This document shows, piece after piece, positions 53,772-63,417 of a DNA stretch of 64,000 bases (the first letter of the stretch is position 1; each line of letters begins with the position of its first letter). The position numbers and the translations under genes were made by a program. The DNA lies in assembly GCF_002964705.1 (NCBI RefSeq), contig NZ_PQCD01000053.1, positions 62,191 to 126,190 of the forward strand, given 5' to 3'. A model generated the notes under the pieces. It did not search any database. It saw nothing but the letters and a program-made list of their open reading frames with translations, and was not told where the DNA came from. Source of the DNA: Pseudoalteromonas sp. T1lg75 (lineage in GTDB: Bacteria; Pseudomonadota; Gammaproteobacteria; Enterobacterales; Alteromonadaceae).

Positions 53772-54530
53772 TTAACGTTTATCCTTGTTTAATTCCAGAG
53801 TCTGTCTGGTGTGCGCCGCCATGTCATCAAGGCCTAGCTTTTCATAGCTCTTCACCATCATTTCCAGAGCCGGGATCAAGTAGCTGCTTTGCGAGAAATG
53901 CTCTACCACATATTTACCGCGGTTGGCGGCCGCCAAATAAGCCTCACGCTCATAGTAATAATTCGCTACCTTTAACTCATTGCGAGCCATTTTATTGAGT
54001 AGCCATACTAGGCGACGTTTTGCCTCGGGAGCATATTTACTCTCTGGGTAGTTATTGATCAAGGTCGAGAAGTCGGTAAAGGCGACGCGGGTGCGCTGGG
54101 CATCACGGTCTGCTCTGTCTACACCAAAGTATTCCTGGAAGGCATTCTCATCGGCCTTAATATTCACCAAGCCTCGCATGTAATACATGTAGTCCAGGTC
54201 TTTATGGTTCGGGTTTAAGCGAATGAATCGATCGATGGTGGCCAGGGCCTGTTCGGTATTGCCTGTTTGATAATGGGCATAGACCAGGTCCATTTGTACT
54301 TGTTTGGAGAAGGGGCCAAAAGGATAACGAGCATCAATGGCCGATAGTAATTCGATGGCGCGGGCGTAAAGGCCCGAATCAAGCGTTTGGCGTGCATCTT
54401 CATAGAGTGCCTGCGCCGATTTATTTGGCACGCGTTCTATTTCTTCTTTTTCCGGTGCCGATGAACATGCGCTAAGTAAGGTGGCCGTAAATATAACAGC
54501 TAATGCCCGTTTACTTATTTTATTTATCAT
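53772..54530 (-). CDS. bamD: outer-membrane assembly lipoprotein BamD
   Basis: 252 residues. Lipoprotein signal peptide with lipobox LLSAC (Cys22). Five TPR-like helices follow: SAQALYEDARQTLDSGLYA, YPFGPFSKQVQMDLVYAHY, ALATIDRFIRLNPNHKDLDY and so on. BamD is the essential lipoprotein of the BAM beta-barrel machinery. Divergent from rluD, the usual gammaproteobacterial arrangement. Confidence 0.95.
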   Translation of the reverse strand: MINKISKRALAVIFTATLLSACSSAPEKEEIERVPNKSAQALYEDARQTLDSGLYARAIELLSAIDARYPFGPFSKQVQMDLVYAHYQTGNTEQALATIDRFIRLNPNHKDLDYMYYMRGLVNIKADENAFQEYFGVDRADRDAQRTRVAFTDFSTLINNYPESKYAPEAKRRLVWLLNKMARNELKVANYYYEREAYLAAANRGKYVVEHFSQSSYLIPALEMMVKSYEKLGLDDMAAHTRQTLELNKDKR

Positions 54531-54653
54531 TAATTAGGTACCTTCGTTGTCTTTGGCTAGGCCAAGTAGGTAAAACCGAGTAAACTATGCGAATTATGCG
54601 ATTCTAACCCAGTCAAGCAGAGCTTGCACTGGTAAATTAGGTAAAACTTGCTT

Positions 54654-55631
54654 ATGGCAGAACAAATTTCCCTCAGTGCAGAGGTTCCCGTAGAGCTGGG
54701 CGGTAAACGTCTAGACCAAATTTTAGCGCAATTGTTCCCGGATTATTCTCGCTCGCGCATTAAAACTTGGATTCTCGATGACATGGTGCATGTGAATGGC
54801 CTGGTGGTAAACACCCCGCGAGAAAAATTGTTGGGGGGAGAACAGGTTAGCATCGAAGCTCAGCTAGAAGCACCACGTGAATATGAAGCACAAGACATCG
54901 AATTGAACATCGTTTATGAAGACGATGATATTTTGGTGATCAATAAGCCAGCCGGCCTGGTTGTTCATCCCGGTGCCGGTAACCCAGATGGTACAGTGCT
55001 TAATGCCTTGCTGCACCATTGTCCAGAAATTGAAAACGTGCCGCGTGCCGGCATCGTGCACCGACTGGATAAAGACACCACGGGTTTAATGGTGGTTGCT
55101 AAAACCGTACCGGCGCAAACGCATCTAGTGGCCGCGCTACAAAAACGCGATAACTTTACCCGTGAGTATGAGGCTATTTGTTATGGCACCATGACCGCAG
55201 GCGGCATGGTGGATGCACCCATTGGTCGTCATGCCACCAAGCGTACCCATATGGCGGTTACCGAGTTTGGTAAGCCGGCGGTGACCCATTACCGTGTCGC
55301 CGAAAAGTTCCGTGCCCATACGCGTTTGCGTCTGCGTCTGGAGTCGGGACGTACGCACCAAATTCGCGTGCACATGGCGCACATTAGCCATCCACTGGTA
55401 GGCGACCCCTTCTATGGCGGCCGTCCGCGTCCACCGAAAAATGCCAGTGAAGAGTTCATTAGCGTATTACGTGGCTTTAAGCGCCAGGCCCTACATGCGA
55501 TTAAGCTGCAATTGGCGCACCCGATCACCGGTGAGCAAATGCGCTGGCAGGCACCTGTGCCCGAGGACATGGTTGCACTGACCGAAGCCTTGCGTCTGGA
55601 CACTCAGCTAAATGGTCACGAAGACTATTAA
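54654..55631 (+). CDS. rluD: 23S rRNA pseudouridine synthase RluD
   Basis: 325 residues from the ATG at 54654. S4 domain (18-80) and the RsuA/RluA catalytic domain with Asp139 in HRLDKDTTGLMV. Other family segments are INKPAGLVVHPGAGN and SGRTHQIRVHMA. Modifies U1911, U1915 and U1917 of helix 69. pgeF begins 20 bp before its stop. Confidence 0.95.
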   Translation: MAEQISLSAEVPVELGGKRLDQILAQLFPDYSRSRIKTWILDDMVHVNGLVVNTPREKLLGGEQVSIEAQLEAPREYEAQDIELNIVYEDDDILVINKPAGLVVHPGAGNPDGTVLNALLHHCPEIENVPRAGIVHRLDKDTTGLMVVAKTVPAQTHLVAALQKRDNFTREYEAICYGTMTAGGMVDAPIGRHATKRTHMAVTEFGKPAVTHYRVAEKFRAHTRLRLRLESGRTHQIRVHMAHISHPLVGDPFYGGRPRPPKNASEEFISVLRGFKRQALHAIKLQLAHPITGEQMRWQAPVPEDMVALTEALRLDTQLNGHEDY

Positions 55632-56382
55632 ATCCAGCCTGTTCGAACCAAACTGGCCTGCTGCTGCGCCAACGGCCACGCATGCACCCGCGCAAGTGGG
55701 TGCATTGCAAACCACTCGTCAAGGCGGTGTTAGTCTTGGCCAGTATCAAGGCTTTAACTTGGGTGAACATGTCGGTGACGACACCTCCCACGTGGCTCAA
55801 AATCGTGCCTTACTGAATGCCCACTTACCTGCTCCTGCGCATTTTGTGCAGCAGGTTCACGGCATCCATATTCATACCCTGGTCGATAATAGCGACACCG
55901 CTCATATTGAGGCTGACGGTTTGTTTACCCGCTGCGCTCACACACCACTTGCGATCATGACCGCAGACTGCCTGCCCGTATTACTTGCCAGTGATGATGG
56001 TGAAGAAATTGCCGCCTTACACTGTGGTTGGCGCTCTTTGCAAGGGGGAATTATTGAAAAGGCTATTCCCTTATTCCATTCACCTGCCGCTAAGATATCC
56101 GCGTGGCTTGGGCCGGCAATTGGGCCAAAGGCCTTTGAGGTCGGTGCCGAGGTCAGAGCGCAATTCCTGGCTCTTGATGGTGCCCACGAAGCTGCCTTTA
56201 AGGCTCATGGCGAAAAATTTCTCGCCGATTTATCCTTGCTGGCAACACAAAAGCTGCAAGGCCTTGGTGTGACCTCTATTGCCGATGCGCAGCAATGCAC
56301 TTATTCATTGGCCGAGCAATACTTCTCCTATCGTCGCGATGGGCAAACCGGGCGCATGGCAAGTGTGATCTGGCGCAAATAA
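55612..56382 (+). CDS. pgeF: peptidoglycan editing factor PgeF (YfiH, copper-type polyphenol oxidase family)
   Basis: 256 residues. Zn-site motifs of the family are present: His in QQVHG, Cys in TADCLPVLLA and His in ALHCGWRSLQGG; GPAIGPKAFEVG follows. PgeF prevents wrong amino acids from entering the peptidoglycan stem. The rluD-pgeF-clpB order is conserved in many gammaproteobacteria. Overlaps rluD by 20 bp. Confidence 0.93.
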   Translation: MVTKTIKSSLFEPNWPAAAPTATHAPAQVGALQTTRQGGVSLGQYQGFNLGEHVGDDTSHVAQNRALLNAHLPAPAHFVQQVHGIHIHTLVDNSDTAHIEADGLFTRCAHTPLAIMTADCLPVLLASDDGEEIAALHCGWRSLQGGIIEKAIPLFHSPAAKISAWLGPAIGPKAFEVGAEVRAQFLALDGAHEAAFKAHGEKFLADLSLLATQKLQGLGVTSIADAQQCTYSLAEQYFSYRRDGQTGRMASVIWRK

Positions 56383-56405
56383 TAACCAATTATTTCTATT
56401 CCCAA

Positions 56406-56434
56406 CTTGAACATTTCCCATCCTGCACCCATTA
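56406..56434 (+). promoter_or_regulatory. sigma-32 heat-shock promoter of clpB
   Basis: CTTGAAC, 13-14-bp spacer, ACCCATTA, compared with CTTGAAA-N13-15-CCCCATNT. Start about 56441, 30 nt before the ATG. Confidence 0.65.
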
Positions 56435-56469
56435 AATAGGTAATCAAACTATTTAGTGGAAACAGATAC

Positions 56470-59046
56470 ATGCGTTTAGACAAATTTACGAGTAAATTCC
56501 AACAAGCGCTTTCCGATGCCCAATCTTTGGCATTAGGGCGCGACCACCAATTTATTGAACCCGTTCACCTCATGTATGCGCTGCTGCAGCAAAGCGGCTC
56601 GAGCGTGCGGGCCTTGTTTGCCCAAGCCGGCGTCAGTGCCGATGAACTCAATACCAAGCTTTCACAGGCGATTGAAAAAATATTTAAGGTCGAAGGTGTT
56701 GGCGGCGATGTGCAGTTGTCGAACAACATGGTCACCTTGCTTAACCTGTGCGACAAATACGCGCAAAAGCGTAAGGATAAATATATTTCCAGCGAAATTT
56801 TTGTTCTTGCCGCTTGTGACGACAAGGGCCCGCTGGGCGATATCTTTAAGGCGCTGAACATCAGCAGCAGCAAGGTCGAAACCGCCATCGAGGCCCTGCG
56901 CGGCGGGCAAAAAGTGGATGACCCCAATGCCGAAGAAACCCGTCAGGCCCTGGAAAAATTCACCATAGATCTCACCGAGCGTGCCGAGCAAGGCAAGCTA
57001 GATCCTGTGATCGGTCGCGATGAAGAAATTCGCCGCACCGTGCAGGTGTTGCAACGCCGCACCAAAAATAACCCTGTGCTTATTGGTGAGCCCGGAGTCG
57101 GTAAAACCGCAATCGTTGAGGGCTTGGCGCAGCGCATTATTAATGGCGAGGTGCCCGAGGGCCTTAAAAATAAGCGGGTGTTGTCGTTGGACATGGGCGC
57201 CCTGGTGGCCGGCGCTAAGTATCGCGGTGAATTTGAAGAGCGTTTAAAGTCGGTACTCAACGAATTGGCCAAGGAAGAGGGGCAGGTGATCCTCTTTATC
57301 GATGAAATCCATACCATGGTCGGCGCCGGTAAAACCGATGGCGCCATGGATGCGGGTAATATGCTGAAGCCGGCGTTGGCCCGCGGTGAGTTACACTGTG
57401 TCGGTGCCACCACCCTGGATGAGTACCGTCAATACATTGAAAAGGACGCCGCCCTTGAGCGTCGCTTCCAAAAGGTTCTCGTGGATGAGCCCAGCGTTGA
57501 AGACACGATTGCCATTTTACGCGGCCTAAAAGAGCGTTATGAGTTGCACCACTCGGTGGAAATTACCGATCCGGCGATCGTCGCCGCGGCAAACTTATCG
57601 CATCGTTATATTAGCGACCGCCAGTTACCGGATAAAGCCATTGATCTGATTGACGAAGCCGGTTCATCGATTCGTTTGCAAATAGACTCAAAACCAGAGC
57701 AGCTGGATCGCCTCGAGCGTCGTATTATTCAGCTGAAGCTGGAAGACAACGCGTTGGCGAAGGAAAAGGACGAGGCATCACAAAAGCGCCGCGAAGAAAT
57801 GCAGGAGCTGATCAAAGAGCTGGAAGGCGAATATGCCGAGCTAGACGAGGTGTGGAACGCAGAAAAAGCCTCGCTGCAGGGTACCCAAGTGATCAAGGCG
57901 GAACTTGAACAGGCCCGTTTGGATCTGGAAGTGGCTCGTCGAGCAGGCGATCTGCAACGTATGTCGGAGCTGCAATATGGTCGTATCCCTGAGCTTGAGC
58001 GTAAGCTGGACCTGGCATCTCAAGCCGAGATGCAAGACATGAGTCTGTTGCGTAACAAGGTTGGCGAGGATGAAATTGCCGAAATCTTATCGCGTTGGAC
58101 AGGTATCCCCGTTGCGAAAATGCTTCAAGGTGAGCGCGAGAAACTCTTACAAATGGAAGCAGAGCTGCACCAGCGGGTCATAGGTCAGGATGAGGCGGTA
58201 ACCGCGGTGGCCAATGCCATTCGTCGCTCTCGTGCCGGATTGGCCGACCCCAATCGTCCCATTGGTTCCTTCTTATTCTTAGGGCCAACCGGGGTAGGTA
58301 AAACGGAGCTAACTAAGGCCTTAGCTCAGCTTATGTTCGACACCGAAGATGCCATGGTGCGCATCGACATGTCCGAGTTTATGGAAAAACATTCCGTCGC
58401 CCGTTTGGTCGGTGCGCCTCCAGGCTATGTTGGCTACGAGGAAGGCGGTTACCTGACCGAGGCCGTGCGTCGTCGTCCGTACTCGGTGATCTTGCTCGAC
58501 GAGGTGGAAAAAGCACACCCGGATGTATTCAATATTTTGCTCCAGGTGCTTGATGACGGTCGCTTAACAGACGGCCAGGGGCGTACCGTGGACTTTAAGA
58601 ACACGGTGATCATTATGACCTCAAACCTGGGTTCGGATGTGATCCAAGAGGAAGCGAGTAAAAACGACTACGCGGCCATGAAAGAGAAGGTGATGATGGT
58701 ACTCGCTCAGCAGTTCCGCCCCGAGTTCATCAACCGTATTGATGAAACCGTGGTCTTTCATCCGTTGGCAAGTGAACATATCAAGCAGATTGCCGATATT
58801 CAGTTGGCAAAACTGTACGAGCGTCTCACCGAGAAGGGATACATTCTTGAGGTAACCAATGAGGCGCTGGCAAAACTGGCTGAAAGTGGCTTTGATCCTG
58901 TGTATGGTGCTCGCCCACTCAAGCGTGCCATTCAGCAGGCCATTGAAAACCCGCTGGCGCAGAAATTACTCGCCGGTGAGTTGACAACGGGCAATGTCAT
59001 CTGCATTGATGCGGATGAAAACGGTTTTAGCTTTACCAGTAAATAA
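56470..59046 (+). CDS. clpB: ATP-dependent disaggregase ClpB
   Basis: 858 residues. N-domain (1-145), first AAA+ with Walker A GEPGVGKT (206-213), the coiled-coil M domain (about 410-525), second AAA+ with Walker A GPTGVGKT (605-612) and pore loop GYVGYEEGG. No ClpP-binding loop, so it is a disaggregase working with DnaK. A sigma-32-type promoter precedes it. Confidence 0.97.
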   Translation: MRLDKFTSKFQQALSDAQSLALGRDHQFIEPVHLMYALLQQSGSSVRALFAQAGVSADELNTKLSQAIEKIFKVEGVGGDVQLSNNMVTLLNLCDKYAQKRKDKYISSEIFVLAACDDKGPLGDIFKALNISSSKVETAIEALRGGQKVDDPNAEETRQALEKFTIDLTERAEQGKLDPVIGRDEEIRRTVQVLQRRTKNNPVLIGEPGVGKTAIVEGLAQRIINGEVPEGLKNKRVLSLDMGALVAGAKYRGEFEERLKSVLNELAKEEGQVILFIDEIHTMVGAGKTDGAMDAGNMLKPALARGELHCVGATTLDEYRQYIEKDAALERRFQKVLVDEPSVEDTIAILRGLKERYELHHSVEITDPAIVAAANLSHRYISDRQLPDKAIDLIDEAGSSIRLQIDSKPEQLDRLERRIIQLKLEDNALAKEKDEASQKRREEMQELIKELEGEYAELDEVWNAEKASLQGTQVIKAELEQARLDLEVARRAGDLQRMSELQYGRIPELERKLDLASQAEMQDMSLLRNKVGEDEIAEILSRWTGIPVAKMLQGEREKLLQMEAELHQRVIGQDEAVTAVANAIRRSRAGLADPNRPIGSFLFLGPTGVGKTELTKALAQLMFDTEDAMVRIDMSEFMEKHSVARLVGAPPGYVGYEEGGYLTEAVRRRPYSVILLDEVEKAHPDVFNILLQVLDDGRLTDGQGRTVDFKNTVIIMTSNLGSDVIQEEASKNDYAAMKEKVMMVLAQQFRPEFINRIDETVVFHPLASEHIKQIADIQLAKLYERLTEKGYILEVTNEALAKLAESGFDPVYGARPLKRAIQQAIENPLAQKLLAGELTTGNVICIDADENGFSFTSK

Positions 59047-59068
59047 GTACAATCTTATAAGACATAAC

Positions 59069-59097
59069 AAGGCGGCCTGTTTTTGGCCGCCTTTTTT
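59069..59097 (+). terminator. terminator of clpB
   Basis: AAGGCGGCC, 7-nt loop, GGCCGCCTT followed by a T-run. Confidence 0.92.
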
Positions 59098-59160
59098 ATT
59101 GTCTCTGTGCTGCGGTAATGTCAATATATGTAATAAGAAATCGAACAAACAGAGTTGCTT

Positions 59161-60102
59161 ATGACGCGCGACTATCAAGCCATGGCTATCCAGGCCTTTG
59201 GTGAGCCCGGAGCACTTAAACCCATCTCGGTGGCATACCCTACAATTGCCGAGGATGAAGTATTGGTAAAAGTGCTCAGTGCCGCCATTAATCCCATTGA
59301 TGTAAAAACCCGTGCCGGTATTGGTTTTGCTGCAGAGCAAAACAAACACAACTTACCCTTGGTATTGGGTTATGACCTTTACGGCGAGGTGGTTGACTGT
59401 GGAGACAAGGTCTCTGGTTTAAGCAATGGCGACCTAGTGATGGGCATGGTGGGCTTTGCAACGCATCCTGGCACCTACGCGCAGTATGCCAAGGCGCGCC
59501 GCAATGAGTTGATCAAAGTTGATAAGGCGAATGCAGATCCCCTGTTGGCCGGTCTATGCCTTGCGGGTCTGACTGCATTTCAAGCCATCAATAAGCTCGA
59601 GTGTCCGAAAAGCCAGCCTTTGTATATCAACGGCGCCAATGGCACCGTGGGGTCATTGGCATTGCAAATTGCCGCCAATATGGGCTACCGCGTTGTGGCC
59701 ATTACCCGCAGTCCGTTACCCGATGGATTGGCGGAGCGTTTTGAGCAAATAAGCTATGATGATTTCGTTACTGCGCCGGCCAAACGTTACCTCCTTGATG
59801 TGGTGGGCATGGAAGTGGGTATGCGTTGCCTGCAAGGGCTGAGCGCACACAGTGTGATAGTGACGGTTCCGACCCTGTCACAGGCGCAGATTATTGCCGC
59901 GGCAAAGGTACAGGGTGTAAAAGGCATGGGCGTGTTGGTAGTGAAAAATGCCGCGCAATTGCAACGCCTTTACTCTTGGTATTGTCAGGGCCGGTTAACA
60001 TTGGCACACAGGTGTATGCCATTAAGTGCTGCCGGGATGGCGCATCAACAAATAGAACAAAATAGCAGCAAAGAGAAAGTAATTTTACTGCCCTGGTCTT
60101 GA
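59161..60102 (+). CDS. MDR-superfamily quinone oxidoreductase-like protein
   Basis: 313 residues. N-terminal GroES-like domain (AFGEPGALKPISVAYPTIAEDEVLVKVLSAAINPID) and Rossmann fold (YINGANGTVGSLALQIAANMGYRVVAITRS). No structural or catalytic Zn ligands are visible, so it belongs to the Zn-free NADPH quinone/enone reductase side of the family. ATG at 59161 chosen; a TTG at 59155 is less likely. Substrate unknown. Confidence 0.85.
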   Translation: MTRDYQAMAIQAFGEPGALKPISVAYPTIAEDEVLVKVLSAAINPIDVKTRAGIGFAAEQNKHNLPLVLGYDLYGEVVDCGDKVSGLSNGDLVMGMVGFATHPGTYAQYAKARRNELIKVDKANADPLLAGLCLAGLTAFQAINKLECPKSQPLYINGANGTVGSLALQIAANMGYRVVAITRSPLPDGLAERFEQISYDDFVTAPAKRYLLDVVGMEVGMRCLQGLSAHSVIVTVPTLSQAQIIAAAKVQGVKGMGVLVVKNAAQLQRLYSWYCQGRLTLAHRCMPLSAAGMAHQQIEQNSSKEKVILLPWS

Positions 60103-60162
60103 GTAATGAGCGATGCCCCCCATAACAACACAATTGAGCCGACGCTCTAGAGGTAGGATTTT

Positions 60163-61749
60163 TTGACTTGTACACAATTACAGCAGCGACTTAGCGCTTT
60201 GTCGGCGCCATCGGAATTGGCGGCGATAGTAGGAATACAACGTGGTATTGAGCGCGAGGCGTTGCGTACGAATAAGCAGGGCGGTTTGTCGACGCGTCCG
60301 CATCCGATTGCCATTGGCTGCGCACTGACCAACTCAATGATCACCACCGATTTCTCCGAAGCCTTATTAGAATTTATTACCCCGGTGAGTGATGACCCCG
60401 AAGAAACCCTGGCGCAGCTAAGGGATCTGCAAAAGTTTACGCTCGAGCAACTCGATGGTGAACTGCTGTGGCCCGTGAGTATGCCCTGTTATATTCAGGA
60501 TCAGGATGAAATTCCCCTGGCGCAGTTTGGCAGCTCCAACATAGGGCGGATGAAAACCCTGTATCGTGAAGGCCTAAAAAACCGCTATGGCAGCATGATG
60601 CAGGCCATTGCCGGTGTGCACTTCAATATTTCATTTCCACAGAGCTTATGGCGTAGCCTGCAAAAACAAAGCGGTGACACTGGCGATTTGCAGTCTTTTA
60701 TTTCCGACGGTTATCTGGGACTGATTCGCAACTTTAAGCGCGAGCTATGGCTGATCAGTTATTTATTCGGCGCGTCACCGGCTCTGTGCAGCTCCTTCTT
60801 GGAAGGGCGTAAAACAGACTTGCCCTTTAAATCGCTCGGTAAGGGTTCCTTGTATCTTGAGCATGGCACGGCGCTGCGTTTGGGCGATCTGGGCTATACC
60901 AACAGTGCTCAATCCAGTTTACGGGTCATGTATAACTCGCTTGAGGAATACGTAGACGGTTTGAAAAAAGCGATCAGTCTGCCTTCTGACTTATATCAGG
61001 ACCTGAATGATTACCATGCGGCCGAGCCGCAGCAGCTTAACAAGAATATTCTGCAAATAGAGAACGAGTTTTACTCGCCTATTCGTCCTAAACGTAATGC
61101 TCGTTCAGGTGAAAAGCCAACTCAGGCCTTGTTGCGTGGCGGTATTGAGTATATCGAGATCCGCGCTTTGGATGTCAATCCTTTTGCCGATACCGGTATC
61201 GACCTGCAGCAAATTCATTTCCTCGATGTCTTTTTGACCTATTGCTTATTAAAGGCGTCGCCTCAGATGAGTTGGGATGAGCAAACCCGTACTCAGGAAA
61301 ACCTTGATCTTGTGGTTAATCAGGGCCGTGATCCAGAGCTTGTTCTAAAGCGTGGTGACCAAGAAGTGTTATTAACGCATTGGGCGGCGGATATTTTCGC
61401 CGAGCTAGCGCAGGTCGCCGATTATATGGATAAGGCCTATGGGGTGAATTATTACCGCGAGACGGTTAATGAGCTTGCGAGTTGGGTTGAGGCGCCAGAA
61501 AAAACCACGTCAGGACGTTATATGAGCCAGTTATTGGCCAATAATGAAGACAATGGCGTGTATGCACTGACGCTGGCAAAAGACTATCTGGAGCAGCATC
61601 AGCAATGGCAATACCATAGCTTTGATAAGGCCTATTTACAGCAACAGGCCGAGCAGTCGGTACAAGCGCAAAAAGACATAGAAGCGGCCGACTCGTTGAG
61701 CTTTGAAGCCTTTTTAGATGACTATTTTCAGGAAGAGTTTCAGGGATAA
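60163..61749 (+). CDS. gshA: glutamate-cysteine ligase
   Basis: 528 residues, proteobacterial GshA type: IQRGIEREALRTNKQGGLSTRPHP, TDFSEALLEFITP, GVHFNISFPQSLW, YIEIRALDVNPF. First step of glutathione synthesis. No ATG fits; translation starts at TTG 60163 with AGGTAGGA upstream. E. coli gshA also uses TTG, which supports this start and suggests low translation. Confidence 0.93.
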   Translation: MTCTQLQQRLSALSAPSELAAIVGIQRGIEREALRTNKQGGLSTRPHPIAIGCALTNSMITTDFSEALLEFITPVSDDPEETLAQLRDLQKFTLEQLDGELLWPVSMPCYIQDQDEIPLAQFGSSNIGRMKTLYREGLKNRYGSMMQAIAGVHFNISFPQSLWRSLQKQSGDTGDLQSFISDGYLGLIRNFKRELWLISYLFGASPALCSSFLEGRKTDLPFKSLGKGSLYLEHGTALRLGDLGYTNSAQSSLRVMYNSLEEYVDGLKKAISLPSDLYQDLNDYHAAEPQQLNKNILQIENEFYSPIRPKRNARSGEKPTQALLRGGIEYIEIRALDVNPFADTGIDLQQIHFLDVFLTYCLLKASPQMSWDEQTRTQENLDLVVNQGRDPELVLKRGDQEVLLTHWAADIFAELAQVADYMDKAYGVNYYRETVNELASWVEAPEKTTSGRYMSQLLANNEDNGVYALTLAKDYLEQHQQWQYHSFDKAYLQQQAEQSVQAQKDIEAADSLSFEAFLDDYFQEEFQG

Positions 61750-61754
61750 AAAAA

Positions 61755-61775
61755 GCGCGGCTAAGGTAGCCGCGC
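61755..61775. terminator. hairpin after gshA, possible terminator
   Basis: GCGCGGCT, 5-nt loop, AGCCGCGC. The A-run is on the 5' side, so the T-run would be on the minus strand; plus-strand function is doubtful. Confidence 0.45.
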
Positions 61776-61858
61776 AAATTATTCTACAGGGATGAAACAA
61801 TGCTAAACTGCTGCATTCATATACTCAGACTGGGCCTAAAGGAGTTAGTTCAAAAAAA

Positions 61859-62467
61859 ATGAAAAAAATTTCGACTTTATTGCTGCTGACTCTGTATTTG
61901 TCTGGTTGTGCCACCGCACCACCAAAGCAACCCGATGATATTTGTAAGATTTTTGAAGAAAAGGAAGACTGGTATTTTGATGCAAAAGATGCCCAGGATA
62001 AGTGGGGATCACCGAAACATGTGCTGATGGCCATGATGTATCAAGAAAGCTCCTTCAAGCACGATGCCGCGCCGCCGATGGAATACTTCCTTGGTTTTAT
62101 TCCCATAGGTCGTGCCAGCGATGCCTACGGTTATTCTCAGGCTAAAACTTTGACCTGGGAAGACTATACCCGTGAAACCGATAACGGCGGAGCCGACAGG
62201 GACGACTTTGACGATGCCATCGACTTTATGGCCTGGTTTGTGTGGAAAACCCATCAGGTCAACGGCGTGTCTAAGTGGGATGCCTATGCGCAATACCTTA
62301 ATTATCATGAAGGCTGGGGTGGCTTTAAGCGGGGCACTCACAATAACAAGAAGTGGCTGCTAGCGGTGGCTAATAAGGTCAAACAGCGGGCCGGGCGTTA
62401 TGGCGTGCAGTTGAAGCGTTGTGAAGCCGATTTAGACAAGAGTTGGCTGGAACGATTATTCTCTTAA
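61859..62467 (+). CDS. lipoprotein with SLT (lytic transglycosylase)-like fold
   Basis: 202 residues. Lipoprotein signal peptide with lipobox LSGC (Cys17). The domain shows transglycosylase-like features: MMYQESSFKHDA with the Glu-Ser motif, AYGYSQAKTLTW and YLNYHEGWGG. It could cleave peptidoglycan glycan strands; no typical AVS/GLMQ motifs, so activity is inferred. AAAGGAG lies 14 bp upstream of the ATG. Confidence 0.75.
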   Translation: MKKISTLLLLTLYLSGCATAPPKQPDDICKIFEEKEDWYFDAKDAQDKWGSPKHVLMAMMYQESSFKHDAAPPMEYFLGFIPIGRASDAYGYSQAKTLTWEDYTRETDNGGADRDDFDDAIDFMAWFVWKTHQVNGVSKWDAYAQYLNYHEGWGGFKRGTHNNKKWLLAVANKVKQRAGRYGVQLKRCEADLDKSWLERLFS

Positions 62468-62470
62468 CAC

Positions 62471-62499
62471 AAAAAATCGGCGCCAAGGCGCCGTTTTTT
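62471..62499. terminator. bidirectional terminator
   Basis: CGGCGCC-AA-GGCGCCG, flanked by A-run and T-run, between the convergent lipoprotein and mscS genes. Confidence 0.9.
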
Positions 62500-62513
62500 G
62501 TTCTGCGGGTAAC

Positions 62514-63350
62514 TCATTGCGCTTGCTTTGGAAAGGTGTGGATATAGACATCGCGCTGCGGGAATGGAATGGTGATATCGGCGGCATCAAAGGCAATTTT
62601 CACTCGCTCGTAGAGGCCAAAGTACACCGGCCAATAATTTTCTGACTTTACCCAGGCCCACACCAGCATGCCGATATGGCTGTCACCGTGCTGGCTCACG
62701 TGCACCAGCGGTTCGGGGTCTGCTAACACCATGTCATAGTCTTTAAGCACCGACATCAGCACCTCACGGGCTTTATGCACGTCATCGCCATAGCTGATCC
62801 CAAATTCGATATCGACACGTCGGTTTTCTTCGGCGAACAGGTTTTTCACCGTGCCGTTAGAGAGGACCCCGTTAGGAATTATGATTTTTTGGTTATCATA
62901 GGTGAGCAAGACGGTCACAAAAATTTGTATTTCTACCACCTTACCCATATGGCCCTGGGCCTCAATTACATCACCTACCTTAAAGGGTTTAAAGAAGAGG
63001 ATCAGTACACCACCGGCGAAGTTTGCCAGGCTGCCTTGAAGTGCCATTCCCACGGCCAGACCAGCTGCACCGAGCATGGCGATAAAGGAGGTGGTCTCAA
63101 CCCCAATCATGGAAGCGACGGAAATAAGCAGCAGCACCTTAAGAACGACGCCGATGAAGGAGACCAAAAAGTGCGTCAGCCCGGCTTCAACCTTCACTTT
63201 ATGCATAGATCGCTCGCACATGGTGGCAACACGGCCGATAAGCCACCAACCAACGAACAGAACGACAATGGCAAGGACGAATTTAGGGCCATACTGCATC
63301 AGCATTTCTATGGCGGTGTTGTAGATATTTTCCAGGGAGATGTCTGTCAT
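62514..63350 (-). CDS. mscS: small-conductance mechanosensitive channel MscS
   Basis: 278 residues, close to E. coli MscS (286). Three N-terminal helices, the pore helix with Gly/Ala pairs (FIAMLGAAGLAVGMALQGS, then LANFAGGVLILFFKPFKVGD) and the beta/cage domain (VLLTYDNQKIIIPNGVLSN). Opens on membrane tension. Separate from the larger homologue at 7059. Confidence 0.93.
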   Translation of the reverse strand: MTDISLENIYNTAIEMLMQYGPKFVLAIVVLFVGWWLIGRVATMCERSMHKVKVEAGLTHFLVSFIGVVLKVLLLISVASMIGVETTSFIAMLGAAGLAVGMALQGSLANFAGGVLILFFKPFKVGDVIEAQGHMGKVVEIQIFVTVLLTYDNQKIIIPNGVLSNGTVKNLFAEENRRVDIEFGISYGDDVHKAREVLMSVLKDYDMVLADPEPLVHVSQHGDSHIGMLVWAWVKSENYWPVYFGLYERVKIAFDAADITIPFPQRDVYIHTFPKQAQ

Positions 63351-63417
63351 CTGTGCTTTCCTTCGTTAACGACAAAGTTTTATTAAAGCACAGATGACGG
63401 TAGTGATATTGATTTTT

